A stretch of 64,000 nucleotides of DNA from contig JAFIFP010000003.1 in the NCBI GenBank assembly GCA_020831965.1, positions 1 through 64,000 on the forward strand. Direction: 5' to 3'. Positions 55,009-63,821 of this stretch are shown here, one piece after another. Below the pieces are notes generated by a model. The model searched no databases and was not told the DNA's origin. It was given only the letters and a program-made list of their open reading frames with translations. Made by a program: the position numbers and the translations under genes. The DNA is from Idiomarina sp. (GTDB taxonomy: Bacteria > Pseudomonadota > Gammaproteobacteria > Enterobacterales > Alteromonadaceae). Numbering within the stretch: the stretch's first letter is position 1; each line of letters opens with the position of its first letter.

Positions 55009-55446
55009 ATGCCAAACATGAAGCTAACAGAGCTCCAATTCGTAGTCATGTTAGTCAGCGCTGATACCACCTCGCTCGGTGACATAGCGGCCTATATTCA
55101 GAAAGAGTCCCATCAAGTGTTTGTTGACCATCCAGAGTTGAATGAAGGCGAGATCATGCCTGATGACCTAGGCTCCGACAACTACGTAAAGGTACCGAAA
55201 CTGCAAGAGTTGCTGGACGAAAAGGCGCTGCTACAAGCATTTGCGGAACGACACCTGTCGAAACAGCAGCAAACCGAACTTTTCGACACACTCTCACTGG
55301 AGAACAATAAAAGGTTAGCCAACGAATACTTATGTAAAATACAGAAACTTTCAGCATGGCGAACCCTTCGGGAACATGCGGAACTGAAAGTACTGACTAA
55401 TTGGGCAACGGCAAATGGGATTGCGCTGGAAGATTCATTGGAATGA
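55009..55446 (+). CDS. Uncharacterised acidic protein
   Basis: 145 residues, no signal peptide or membrane segment, largely helical and charged (for example LSKQQQTELFDTLSLENNKRLANEYLCKIQKL). Not recognised. It stands alone on the plus strand between two minus-strand operons, with a 288-base AT-rich gap before it. The stop is 14 bases from the convergent DHH gene. A second ATG at 55018 is a possible start. Confidence 0.6.
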   Translation: MPNMKLTELQFVVMLVSADTTSLGDIAAYIQKESHQVFVDHPELNEGEIMPDDLGSDNYVKVPKLQELLDEKALLQAFAERHLSKQQQTELFDTLSLENNKRLANEYLCKIQKLSAWRTLREHAELKVLTNWATANGIALEDSLE

Positions 55447-55460
55447 AAGTGAAGAATTTT

Positions 55461-56447
55461 TTAGCTTCCTCTATATCTCGCTTCGACTTGCGCAACTACC
55501 TCATCGAAACGTTCATTAGGTAGTCCTGTAATACCACCCGCACCGGCACGACCGCCGCCACCCGGAAATTGACTGCAGAGTTCGCCTGCACCTTCATTAT
55601 TTGTTCTGGGAGCTCTCAAGCTCACTAACAGTTCACCTACTTGCCATGGAGTGGCTACGAGCACCGCCTTGTTTGGCTGTTGCTCCATGAGCTGATTTGC
55701 AATAGTGCCACTAATACGCCGAGCCCAATCTGCATCTGGCAATAAAAGCACTATGAGCGACTCATTCTCAAGATAGGGAATTTCATTCTGCGCACGTTGG
55801 ATATCCGCATTGAATTGCTCTCGCAGCTTCACTACGGAAGCGTTCTGAGCCGCAATTAACTCGAATGGGTCTTCAAAGTTTATAAGCTGCGCAAAAAGTG
55901 CCGTTGGAGGAATCATCAAGTCAGCTAAGTTGCGGCCATAGCCATTGTAATTCAGCAAGGTCCCTAGCTCGCATAACTCTGCCCGTTGCGCATGTGCTAG
56001 ACCAAGCTCATCAGCTTCTGCATTTGCCTGAGCCATAAGGCCATCACCGAAGAGAGCAGCAATAGCCCAACAATGAAGCGCCTTGTTGCCCCCTGCAAAC
56101 TCTCGAAAAACAAGAAGCGCAGTGCAGCAGTTAGCAGATTCATCAATGACGGTCGTTAACTTCGGATGAGGAAGCGCATGCCTTGCTTGATGATGATCGC
56201 AGCACAGTACTTCAACGCCTTTTGCAAGCAAGCGGTCAATCGCTTTTGCATTCGCATCATAGGACAAATCAAGAACAGTGACTTTATCGCCGGGCTCTGC
56301 CTGCACACGCTCAACGAGTTGAATATGACGCTTAACATCACTAATGAGGGTGTGCTGTTCTGCGCCCACCGGATAAACTCTGCGTAAAATAACCAAAGCC
56401 AAAATACCATCGGCGTCACCATTGAACACGTCGATGTAGCGCGACAT
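55461..56447 (-). CDS. DHH-family phosphoesterase
   Basis: 328 residues. DHH domain: VFNGDADGILALVIL (Asp11, Asp13), VTVLDLSYD (Asp60), LCCDHHQARH (Asp84, His85, His86), then a DHHA1-like C-terminus with FPGGGGRAGAGGI. Related enzymes hydrolyse nanoRNA, pAp, cyclic dinucleotide breakdown products or sugar-linked phosphates. ATG overlaps the stop of the luxC-like gene (TAATG), so it is translated as part of the Pse/acyl operon; it is the last gene. Function in this setting unknown. Confidence 0.8.
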   Translation of the reverse strand: MSRYIDVFNGDADGILALVILRRVYPVGAEQHTLISDVKRHIQLVERVQAEPGDKVTVLDLSYDANAKAIDRLLAKGVEVLCCDHHQARHALPHPKLTTVIDESANCCTALLVFREFAGGNKALHCWAIAALFGDGLMAQANAEADELGLAHAQRAELCELGTLLNYNGYGRNLADLMIPPTALFAQLINFEDPFELIAAQNASVVKLREQFNADIQRAQNEIPYLENESLIVLLLPDADWARRISGTIANQLMEQQPNKAVLVATPWQVGELLVSLRAPRTNNEGAGELCSQFPGGGGRAGAGGITGLPNERFDEVVAQVEARYRGS

Positions 56448-57613
56448 TACCAGCGACTCTCGCGTGAGAATGCACGAACCAGGTCAACGCCATCCCACAA
56501 CGTATCGAACTCAAGCGCTTGGCCTACCGGCACCACCCGGTCAATGCCGCAGAGTTGGTTTTTCGCCCAGTCTTGCACGTTCTCCACGCCGAAATAACTC
56601 AAGGTTTGGTGAGCGCTCACTAACTGATGACTCAGCTCATCTACGTGTTGCACCGACATTTGCACAAACAGCCCACAACCTTGGTGGCCATCAATAAAAA
56701 ATGGTGATAGCGAGTCCGTCTGTGCCACAGAAAACTGACCAAAGCGCTGAATGTCTGACACCGCGCTGGCCATCGCGAGATTTTGTTGATTGTTCACCGA
56801 CCGGTACTGCTCACTCTCCGTCATTTGTAGCTGCGTTGCCGAAGGTAATTCCACATAAGCAGCTAACGCTTGCCAAAATTGGGTGGCCGCCGTGTGAATA
56901 GCTTCACTATTGCCTTGCCACACCACTAACTTTGCAGAAGAGCAGGCCTGCTGAGCGAAGGTAAGATTGTCTCGCGCAAAGCCTTCCACAAGCTTGTGTA
57001 GTGCATCATTGTTCGCCTGAAGCAGGGCCTCTGCCCCTAAAACACAAAACGACAGCTTGTGAGCAAAGGTTAACTCGCGGGCATGTGCTGGCATCGGTAC
57101 TTGCCGTAATGCTTGGATACCTTCGTTCGAGCCCCACAGTACGCGAGCATCAATCCTTGCCTGCAATTCTTTGAGTTCTGGAGCATCACGCTCACAGCGA
57201 ATCAACTGGAAACGGGCAGCGACAGTCGGAAAGTCAGCACTAAGCTCCCGAATCATATTGCACAACAACTGTGCACTACCGCCCATGCGGGTAGACAATC
57301 GAATTGTATTACGATTACCACAAAGCAAACTCAACATGCCAGAATAGACGAATAGGCTGTCCACATTACCCGGTGCGGCATGAAAAATATGCCCTATGGG
57401 ACGCAATGCCAATGCATGGTAAGGCTGCAAAATCTGCTCAATATGGGATTTGCGTAGCCAAAAACCGAGCGCAACTAAGTCAGGGTAATCACGGCTCGCA
57501 GGGTCACTCAAGAGTCGCTTAGAGAGAGTTTGAGTAAACGCCAAGGCGGCTGCGTCAGCGAAAGGCGCCAAGGTCGGCTCAGCTGTTACGGGATTGACGA
57601 CTGTCCAACTCAT
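56447..57613 (-). CDS. LuxC-like acyl-CoA/acyl-protein reductase
   Basis: 388 residues, shorter than classical LuxC (about 480). LuxC family pattern: GHIFHAAPGNVDSLFVYSGML (nucleotide/substrate region), RNTIRLSTRMG, VLWGSNEGI and FAQQACSSAKLVV with Cys224 as the aldehyde-dehydrogenase-type catalytic residue. LuxC accepts an acyl group from LuxE, passes it through Cys and reduces it with NADPH to an aldehyde. ATGA overlap with luxE and TAATG with the DHH gene. No luciferase genes are near. Confidence 0.8.
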   Translation of the reverse strand: MSWTVVNPVTAEPTLAPFADAAALAFTQTLSKRLLSDPASRDYPDLVALGFWLRKSHIEQILQPYHALALRPIGHIFHAAPGNVDSLFVYSGMLSLLCGNRNTIRLSTRMGGSAQLLCNMIRELSADFPTVAARFQLIRCERDAPELKELQARIDARVLWGSNEGIQALRQVPMPAHARELTFAHKLSFCVLGAEALLQANNDALHKLVEGFARDNLTFAQQACSSAKLVVWQGNSEAIHTAATQFWQALAAYVELPSATQLQMTESEQYRSVNNQQNLAMASAVSDIQRFGQFSVAQTDSLSPFFIDGHQGCGLFVQMSVQHVDELSHQLVSAHQTLSYFGVENVQDWAKNQLCGIDRVVPVGQALEFDTLWDGVDLVRAFSRESRW

Positions 57614-58692
57614 TGGCTTCCCCCTGCATTCTCAAAGGTATCGCTGCACCCGCGAGCTTCAACCTTTGCCATACGCCCTAGCGCCTCAAAGTACTTCCCT
57701 GTACGACCACAAGGGCAATCATCCTCGCCCAGAATTCGCCCCCGATCTTCGGTTAGCAAACTATGTCCTGGGTAGCTAGTCGGAAGTACTGAAAGTACTT
57801 GCAGTACTCCGGCCTGCTGATGCGGCAGTACCCGCCAACTGCCCGGCTCACGCACTAAGATATCCGCATATGACGGACAATGAAGATGGCCATGTTCGCA
57901 CGCTACAAAGATAGAGCCGACTTGTTCTACCATGCCATAAAAGTTGTGCACGCTAAGGTTGCCGAGTTGGTTTCTTGCCGTTTCATTGAATATCCTTGCG
58001 CTGACTGCTTCAGCCTCGAGCTTTTTCCAACCCCCACTGTGCAATAACACCGCGTCTTCGAACGGCAAGTGAATCTCTTGCGCCTGCAATGCTTGTAAAC
58101 CATAGCGCCACACCATAAAGGTAAAGCCAAACATAAAGACGGGCGTCCCCGCAAAACGCTTGTGAAACGTGCGAATGGCCTCAAGGTTCAAGGTCATATC
58201 GTCATGGAGCGCGTAGGTGTGATGTCGGCCCAAAAATGAAAGGCCTTGGATCCCCGCGCCGCGCGCAGAAAATGATGCTCGATTCTGAATCACGCTCGGA
58301 TGATCCCAAATCAACATGGGACGTCGCTGTTTGCCAAGCCACTCCTGCATGATTCGAACTAACACTTGGCTTTGGCGTTTGGCTGTGTCGTTATCGAGAA
58401 AGATACGCGAAGGCACACTACCGGTGGTGCCAGAAGAGGTCAAAACTTTAAAAACTGCGTCATCGGGAATGCTGCGCAATTCACGTTGCTTAAATAAAGG
58501 CACCGTGAGCCAGGGTAGCTGGGCTAAGTCGTTCGCGTCACTCGACTCCCACTGGCCCTCTGCGGAAAGCACTCGCGCATAAGCTGGGCAAGCCTGCCGA
58601 TGATGCTCGGTCAAAGCCTTCAGCTCATGCAATAAACGAGGAGCCTTCTCATTATGTGACAAACCATAGGGTGGTTGTTCAATAAGATTCAT
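57610..58692 (-). CDS. LuxE-like acyl-protein synthetase
   Basis: 360 residues of the LuxE/adenylate-forming family. VLTSSGTTGSVPSRIFLD is the ATP loop; GFTFMVWRYGLQ, YGMVEQVGSIFVACEHGHLH and EDDCPCGRTGKYFEALGR follow. LuxE activates a fatty acid as acyl-AMP and hands it to LuxC. GAGAGG precedes the ATG. It begins nine bases after the ligase gene ends. Confidence 0.82.
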   Translation of the reverse strand: MNLIEQPPYGLSHNEKAPRLLHELKALTEHHRQACPAYARVLSAEGQWESSDANDLAQLPWLTVPLFKQRELRSIPDDAVFKVLTSSGTTGSVPSRIFLDNDTAKRQSQVLVRIMQEWLGKQRRPMLIWDHPSVIQNRASFSARGAGIQGLSFLGRHHTYALHDDMTLNLEAIRTFHKRFAGTPVFMFGFTFMVWRYGLQALQAQEIHLPFEDAVLLHSGGWKKLEAEAVSARIFNETARNQLGNLSVHNFYGMVEQVGSIFVACEHGHLHCPSYADILVREPGSWRVLPHQQAGVLQVLSVLPTSYPGHSLLTEDRGRILGEDDCPCGRTGKYFEALGRMAKVEARGCSDTFENAGGSQ

Positions 58693-58701
58693 AGGCCTCT
58701 C

Positions 58702-60132
58702 TCAGTCCTTCTCACTATTCAAGCACAGCGTAAGCAAACGAGGATAATCAATTTTACCGCTACTCAAACGCGGTATTGCTGGCACTGCGACAAGCGACCA
58801 TAGCGAATGGTGAATGCCTAAATCCTTTGTCATCAATTGCATCACCTTGGCGTCGGTGCTCTGCTCTGGACTGACGACAACGAACAGCTTGTCATCGATG
58901 CCACAGCAATAGGCGGGCTGAATCCCACATTCATCAAGCAGCTGCTCAAGATGATCGAGCTGAAGGCGTTTACCACGAACCTTCAAAAACCGAGACATTC
59001 GACCCGTGATACGCAGCCAACCGTCAGTTGTCCAATGCGCGAGATCACCCGTTGCTAGCTCCGTCAGACAAGGCCCCTGCTGCTGCCAATCTGCGGCGCA
59101 TTGCGCGTAGCCTAGCATAATGTTGTCGCCCAAATAACAAAGCTCTCCATCTACGTTTGGCTCAGTAATCTCTTCTCTTGATTCAGGGTCGCGAACGATA
59201 AAGCGACCACCGGGAATCGCACGGCCAATAATATCTGGATTATCACGAATCGCTTCTGGCGGCACAAATGCCATGCGAGCCGTTGCTTCAGTTTGTCCGT
59301 ACATCACGTACAACTGCCACCCTTTAGCGGCGCAAAGCGCACTAAAGTGCTTTACCTGAGCCGCCTCAAGCCTACCTCCGGCCTGCGTTAGATAACGCAG
59401 TGCAGGCAGTTCCATCCGCTCCAAACGTAGCATTCGTAACATCTGATAATGGAACGGCACCCCAGACAACGAGGTGACCCCCTGTGCTTTCACCAAATCC
59501 CAAAAGCCTCGCTCCATCATGCCTAAATTGGTCAAAACAATTTTCGCGCCCGCCGCAAGATGGGTATTTAACACAGATAAACCAAAACTATAATGCAACG
59601 GTAAGCTGGTAATCGCTGTATCGCGTTCGCTGATGGGCAAGTACGCGAGGATCGCCTGCGCATTCGCTTCGAGGTTATTACGAGACAACATTACAGCCTT
59701 GGGACTACCGCTACTGCCCGAGGTACTCATAAGTACCGCCAGATCAGCACGAGCCGCTTGCGTATGTGAAGGACGCAATCGCGCAAGCTCAGATCCCGCT
59801 GTTGTCAGAGTCACACCCAACGCTCGCCACATACTGTCTCGCAATGTATCAGGCTGGTCTGGATCACTTAAAAGTAAAGGAAGTCCTACACGAACACATG
59901 CCAAATAGTCGACGATAGCGTCGACAGATGTTTCAAAACACAGTCCTAATACTTCACGACGCACATCAACGCCGGCTAACTGTTCTGTCACCGCCAACAT
60001 ACGGCTCTGAATCAGTGTTTCTAACTCGCGATAAGTAATTGACTCTTGGTCAGTGCAAAAAGCGACACCTTCGAACTTAGATAGATCGCTAAAAATAGTA
60101 ACTTTTCGACGATTTTCAGCACTTAATGTCAT
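58702..60132 (-). CDS. AMP-dependent acyl ligase (ANL family)
   Basis: 476 residues. LMSTSGSSGSPKAVMLSRNN is the ANL A3 loop; LSGVPFHYQML, YGQTEATARMAF (A5), TGDLAHWTTDGWLRITGR (A7) and VKGKRLQ-like VRGKRL (A8) with the C-terminal Lys in SSGKIDYP. Acyl-AMP/acyl-CoA/ACP ligase activity is expected; its partner may be the acyl carrier protein just upstream, whose stop overlaps this start by 17 bases. Confidence 0.85.
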   Translation of the reverse strand: MTLSAENRRKVTIFSDLSKFEGVAFCTDQESITYRELETLIQSRMLAVTEQLAGVDVRREVLGLCFETSVDAIVDYLACVRVGLPLLLSDPDQPDTLRDSMWRALGVTLTTAGSELARLRPSHTQAARADLAVLMSTSGSSGSPKAVMLSRNNLEANAQAILAYLPISERDTAITSLPLHYSFGLSVLNTHLAAGAKIVLTNLGMMERGFWDLVKAQGVTSLSGVPFHYQMLRMLRLERMELPALRYLTQAGGRLEAAQVKHFSALCAAKGWQLYVMYGQTEATARMAFVPPEAIRDNPDIIGRAIPGGRFIVRDPESREEITEPNVDGELCYLGDNIMLGYAQCAADWQQQGPCLTELATGDLAHWTTDGWLRITGRMSRFLKVRGKRLQLDHLEQLLDECGIQPAYCCGIDDKLFVVVSPEQSTDAKVMQLMTKDLGIHHSLWSLVAVPAIPRLSSGKIDYPRLLTLCLNSEKD

Positions 60133-60352
60133 ACTTTCTCAAAATTTCACGAGCCTTAGCCACAGAGCTCATGTCAATGATGTCATCCGTGTCCAGCATG
60201 ACATCAAAAACATCCTCGAGCTCAGCAATAAGCACCATATGTGCCGTTGAATCCCACTCTTTTATCGAACCATAAGCTAAGTGCTCAGTAATATCCGACT
60301 CAGGAAGTCCTAATGACTTCGCAAATGCCGCGGTAACTTGATCTGTGGCCAT
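60116..60352 (-). CDS. Acyl carrier protein
   Basis: 78 residues, acidic, four-helix carrier layout. KEWDSTAHMVLIAELEDVF holds the phosphopantetheine attachment Ser35. Not AcpP: it differs from the housekeeping DSLD-type motif and sits in a dedicated operon. ATG 60352 is supported by GGAAG upstream; GTG 60358 would add two residues. Confidence 0.85.
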   Translation of the reverse strand: MATDQVTAAFAKSLGLPESDITEHLAYGSIKEWDSTAHMVLIAELEDVFDVMLDTDDIIDMSSVAKAREILRKYDIKC

Positions 60353-60395
60353 GGACACTCTTCCTTTTCCTAATTCAGACTAACAATGCCATTAT

Positions 60396-61145
60396 TTAAA
60401 TAAGCATTCCGCCATCGACACCCAACACCTGTCCGGTGACATAGCTACTCAAATCGCTCGCCAGAAACAATGCCGCATTCGCAATGTCTTTCGGTTCGCC
60501 AATCCGGCCCATACCGATGGACTGGAGCCTTGCTTGATACTTCTCTTCAGGGAGCTTGCGCGTCATATCCGTGTCGATAAATCCCGGAGCAATAGCATTC
60601 ACACGAATATTCTGTGCTGCTAGCTCTTTTGCCAGCGACTGAGTCACTCCGATCACTGCCGCTTTACTGCCACCATAAACAGCCTGCCCCACATTACCAA
60701 CCCGGCCAATAATGGAAGAAACGTTGACGATACTCCCTCCACCGTTACGCTGCATAAGTCTGGCTGCATATTGGCAGCAATAAATCACACCGAAGGTGTT
60801 GGTTGCAAAGGTTTGCTCAACTTGCTGAGGGGACACCATGCCTATTAATGCGTCGTCTAACACGCCTGCATTGTTAATGAGTACATCAAGTCGCTTCGTT
60901 AATTTAAATAGTGCCTGAAAACCTTGCTTGACCGAATCTGCATCGCTCACATCGAAAACGCAAGCGTGCGCGCTAACGCCATAGTCATCGTGCAGCTGCG
61001 AGCAGAGCTCTGCAAGCTCATCCGCACGTCGGCCATTCAGGTACAATGTTGCGCCTGCAGCCGCGAAACGTTCAGCCATTGCTCGGCCAATACCGCGACT
61101 CGCGCCGGTGATTAGTACATGTTTGTCGGTCAAGTTCAGATCCAT
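60396..61145 (-). CDS. SDR oxidoreductase, FabG-like
   Basis: 249 residues. LITGASRGIG (NADP loop), NNAGV, Ser144, Tyr157 and Lys161 (YGGSK) make a complete catalytic set, and the end TGQVLGVDGGMLI is FabG-like. Possibly reduces a 3-oxoacyl-ACP on the operon's own carrier protein, or a sugar. ATG 61145 was used; a GTG nine bases upstream is in frame. Eleven bases follow pseH. Confidence 0.9.
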   Translation of the reverse strand: MDLNLTDKHVLITGASRGIGRAMAERFAAAGATLYLNGRRADELAELCSQLHDDYGVSAHACVFDVSDADSVKQGFQALFKLTKRLDVLINNAGVLDDALIGMVSPQQVEQTFATNTFGVIYCCQYAARLMQRNGGGSIVNVSSIIGRVGNVGQAVYGGSKAAVIGVTQSLAKELAAQNIRVNAIAPGFIDTDMTRKLPEEKYQARLQSIGMGRIGEPKDIANAALFLASDLSSYVTGQVLGVDGGMLI

Positions 61146-61156
61146 GATCAGCACTC

Positions 61157-61693
61157 TTAATAGCGAATAAAGCGCGCGAGCGGAGCTCGTGCAGCCACAT
61201 AATCGTCGTAGTTCAACTCATAGAACAATAGATTATCGTCTCGACCTGTGTAGCGATAACCACATTTCTCATGAAACCGTTTCGAGGCATCGTTGTCTTC
61301 AAAAATCTTGCCCTTCAAACAGGACAGCTGAAGTTCTTCGAAGGCTACATCATTGAGCGCAAAAGCCACACAAAAAGGGACGATGTTGTTCCGATATTGT
61401 TCAGGATAAATATACATGCCTGGCTCAACCGTGCCCGCATCATGATGAATCGCAGTGAGTGACGCAACACCAATGGGCTCATCTTTAAACCAGGCCACCC
61501 AATAGGCACGCGTCTGATCCCCCTGTAGTCCCGCAAACCACTTCAGCTGCATTTCATGGGTAATATGCGTCTGGTCCAACATATGCTGGGCAATATCTGA
61601 TGAATTCCGCCATTGTCGTACACGCTCTAAATCGTCTTTCGACAAAGGCTTTAGCCTAATACCGTAACGCTGAAAGGCTGGAGGCCAATTCAT
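61157..61693 (-). CDS. pseH: UDP-4-amino-4,6-dideoxy-AltNAc N4-acetyltransferase PseH-like
   Basis: 178-residue GNAT protein. IRLKPLSKDDLERVRQWRNS start, IGVASLTAIHHDAGTVEPGMYI, LNDVAFEELQLSCLKGKIFEDNDASKRFHEKCGY. In the Pse pathway PseH makes UDP-2,4-diacetamido-2,4,6-trideoxy-L-altropyranose (acetyl transfer). ATGA-coupled to pseI. With acyl-transfer machinery nearby, the acyl donor might be other than acetyl-CoA; that cannot be told. Confidence 0.85.
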   Translation of the reverse strand: MNWPPAFQRYGIRLKPLSKDDLERVRQWRNSSDIAQHMLDQTHITHEMQLKWFAGLQGDQTRAYWVAWFKDEPIGVASLTAIHHDAGTVEPGMYIYPEQYRNNIVPFCVAFALNDVAFEELQLSCLKGKIFEDNDASKRFHEKCGYRYTGRDDNLLFYELNYDDYVAARAPLARFIRY

Positions 61694-62730
61694 ATCAGGT
61701 CCCAGCTTAGCGGAGTGCCCTTTTTCGCATCCCGCTTAATTGTCTTGCCCAAGAAGTGACTCAGATACTTTGGTGCCAACCCCAAACCAGGTCGCACGGA
61801 ACGTAAATTCGCTTCGGTAAACCGCTCTCCCGCCTTCATATCGAGAGCCACATAAAGTGAACGCCGGTGTACACGAGAAGCCACTTCTTTCTCGGTACAG
61901 CCATAATGAACACGGCCTAATGCGTCTTTCGCGCGTCGGCACTCATCGACCAAGGCCTTAAATTCATTGGGTTCCATCGAGAAGTCTGCGTCCACGCCAC
62001 CTTCAGAACGGTCGAGAACAAAGTGTTTCTCAATCACGGACGCCCCCATGGCAACGGCAGCTACAGACACACCTATACCCGTTGTATGATCAGACAACCC
62101 TACTTCACACTGAAACAACTCACGTAAATGTGGAATGGTCCGTAGGTTTGCGTCGCGCGGACGAGCCGGATATTGGCTTGTGCATTTCAATAAAACGAAG
62201 TCCTCACAACCATTTGCCCTCAGTACTTCAACCGTTTCTGCCAACTCTGCTTGGGAAGCCATACCAGTTGAGACAATCACGGGTTTACCCGTTTGCGCCA
62301 CGCGCGCAATTAAGCCGTGATCGATATTCTCGAACGAGGCGATTTTGTAGCACGGCACATCGAGGTCTTCGAGGTAATCCACCGCAGATAAGTCAAATGG
62401 CGAGCTAAAGGCAATCATTCCTAACTGGCGTGCGCGATCGAAAATTGGTTTATGCCATTCCCAAGGCGTCATGGCCTTTTGGTACAACTGATGAAGTGAA
62501 TAGCCATGCCAAAGACTCTCAGGATTGTCGATATAAAACTCGCCCTCATGCACATCGAGAGTAATGGTATCTGCCGTATATGTTTGCAGCTTCAGCGCGT
62601 CAGCGCCCGTCGCAGCGGCCGCATCCACCATCGCCAAGGCTTTGTCCAAGGACTGGTCATGATTTCCTGACAGTTCTGCGATAATAAACGGCGCTTGGTC
62701 TGCACCAATACGTTTGTCACCAATCTTCAT
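61690..62730 (-). CDS. pseI: Pseudaminic acid synthase PseI
   Basis: 346 residues, NeuB family: condenses PEP with 6-deoxy-AltdiNAc to pseudaminic acid. FIIAELSGNHDQSLDKALAMVDAA, TGADALKLQTYTADTIT, YKIASFENIDHGLIARVAQTGKPVIVSTGMA, HFVLDRSEGGVDADFSMEP, and a C-terminal SAF (antifreeze-like) domain. The LSGNH-type start is that of PseI rather than NeuB. ATGA overlaps on both sides. Confidence 0.93.
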   Translation of the reverse strand: MKIGDKRIGADQAPFIIAELSGNHDQSLDKALAMVDAAAATGADALKLQTYTADTITLDVHEGEFYIDNPESLWHGYSLHQLYQKAMTPWEWHKPIFDRARQLGMIAFSSPFDLSAVDYLEDLDVPCYKIASFENIDHGLIARVAQTGKPVIVSTGMASQAELAETVEVLRANGCEDFVLLKCTSQYPARPRDANLRTIPHLRELFQCEVGLSDHTTGIGVSVAAVAMGASVIEKHFVLDRSEGGVDADFSMEPNEFKALVDECRRAKDALGRVHYGCTEKEVASRVHRRSLYVALDMKAGERFTEANLRSVRPGLGLAPKYLSHFLGKTIKRDAKKGTPLSWDLI

Positions 62731-63821
62731 TTCGCGATCTCCTGTCCTGTTGCTAGCCTAGCCATGATCACATCCACCACACGTGCTAATCCTTGTCCAT
62801 CTACCAAGGATAACGCAGCTTGGGACATTTGTTCGAGTCGTTTAGGTTCATTTGCCAGCACAGTAACGACCTGCGGTAACTCAGTAGCGATCTGGTGACG
62901 TTGCATGGCGATTGCCGCACCTGTCTCTGCAAGCCCCCGAATCGCCGTTTTCTGGTTGTCCGCAAGCTCAATTGCGACAGTTGGCAACCCTAGACAACAA
63001 CGTTCCCAGGAAGTTGTTCCCGCGCCGCCGATAGCTAAATCTGCGACTACCATATACTCATGCATATTGGTCACGTTACGTACTACCGAAACGTCTAACT
63101 GCAAGCGCCCAAGCAGGTCTTCGAGCTCAGCTTGGTATGCATAACCAGCACCAAGGACTACAGTCACCTGAATCCTGTTGGTCAGTGTTGTGCTAGCTAG
63201 GGCTTCTAAAACGGTTGCCGTAACATTATCTGGATCAACGCCGCCCATACTCACAAGCAAACGACGTAACTCGCGCCTGGTCATCACGCTTTTCCGTGCT
63301 CTAGCATATATCGGCTTCAGTAGGGAGAAGTTCACTCCAGTGAGTAGAGCGGCCTCGTCAGCGACTAAACCGGAGTAATCGGCGGGCGTTCTACCTAAGT
63401 TCTGATCAAGCAGAATGGCGCTTTTATGCTCGCGATCAGCCAAGTCATCAATCACCATTACCTGCTGACATGTTCCGTGAAGTTGGCTTTCCCATGCGCG
63501 ATCCAGCGCGTAATGGTCAACGACTATGAGATCCCAAGGGTCATCACCAAGAAGCGTAAGACACTCTTGCGCATCGAGTGTTTGAGTTGTTCCTAACCAA
63601 TCGCGGTGGGCAAGCGTGCCAGAGGGCGGCGCACTGCTGCGTAGAGTTTGCCATGGCAAGTGTTCACGTTCGAGTACGGCGACGGAATCTCCACGTTGAG
63701 GTCGTGTAAGAAAAAGAATCTCTGCTCCCTGCTCCTTCAGAGCTTGCGCCAGTGTGACACATCGCATGATGTGACCACTGCCCATACGATGACCTGAATC
63801 AACACGAAACGCTATTCTCAT
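62727..63821 (-). CDS. pseG: UDP-2,4-diacetamido-2,4,6-trideoxy-beta-L-altropyranose hydrolase PseG
   Basis: 364 residues from ATG 63821, which overlaps the pseF stop as ATGA (an earlier ATG-like frame to 63878 lies inside pseF). GT-B-like: IAFRVDSGHRMGSGHIMRC and DLAIGGAGTTSWERCCLGLPTVAIELADNQ. Removes UDP to release 6-deoxy-AltdiNAc for PseI. Confidence 0.92.
   Translation of the reverse strand: MRIAFRVDSGHRMGSGHIMRCVTLAQALKEQGAEILFLTRPQRGDSVAVLEREHLPWQTLRSSAPPSGTLAHRDWLGTTQTLDAQECLTLLGDDPWDLIVVDHYALDRAWESQLHGTCQQVMVIDDLADREHKSAILLDQNLGRTPADYSGLVADEAALLTGVNFSLLKPIYARARKSVMTRRELRRLLVSMGGVDPDNVTATVLEALASTTLTNRIQVTVVLGAGYAYQAELEDLLGRLQLDVSVVRNVTNMHEYMVVADLAIGGAGTTSWERCCLGLPTVAIELADNQKTAIRGLAETGAAIAMQRHQIATELPQVVTVLANEPKRLEQMSQAALSLVDGQGLARVVDVIMARLATGQEIAK

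Noticed and set aside
56447-58692. Bioluminescence (lux) operon
   Set aside because: LuxC and LuxE homologues are present but luciferase subunits, LuxD and lux regulators are not.
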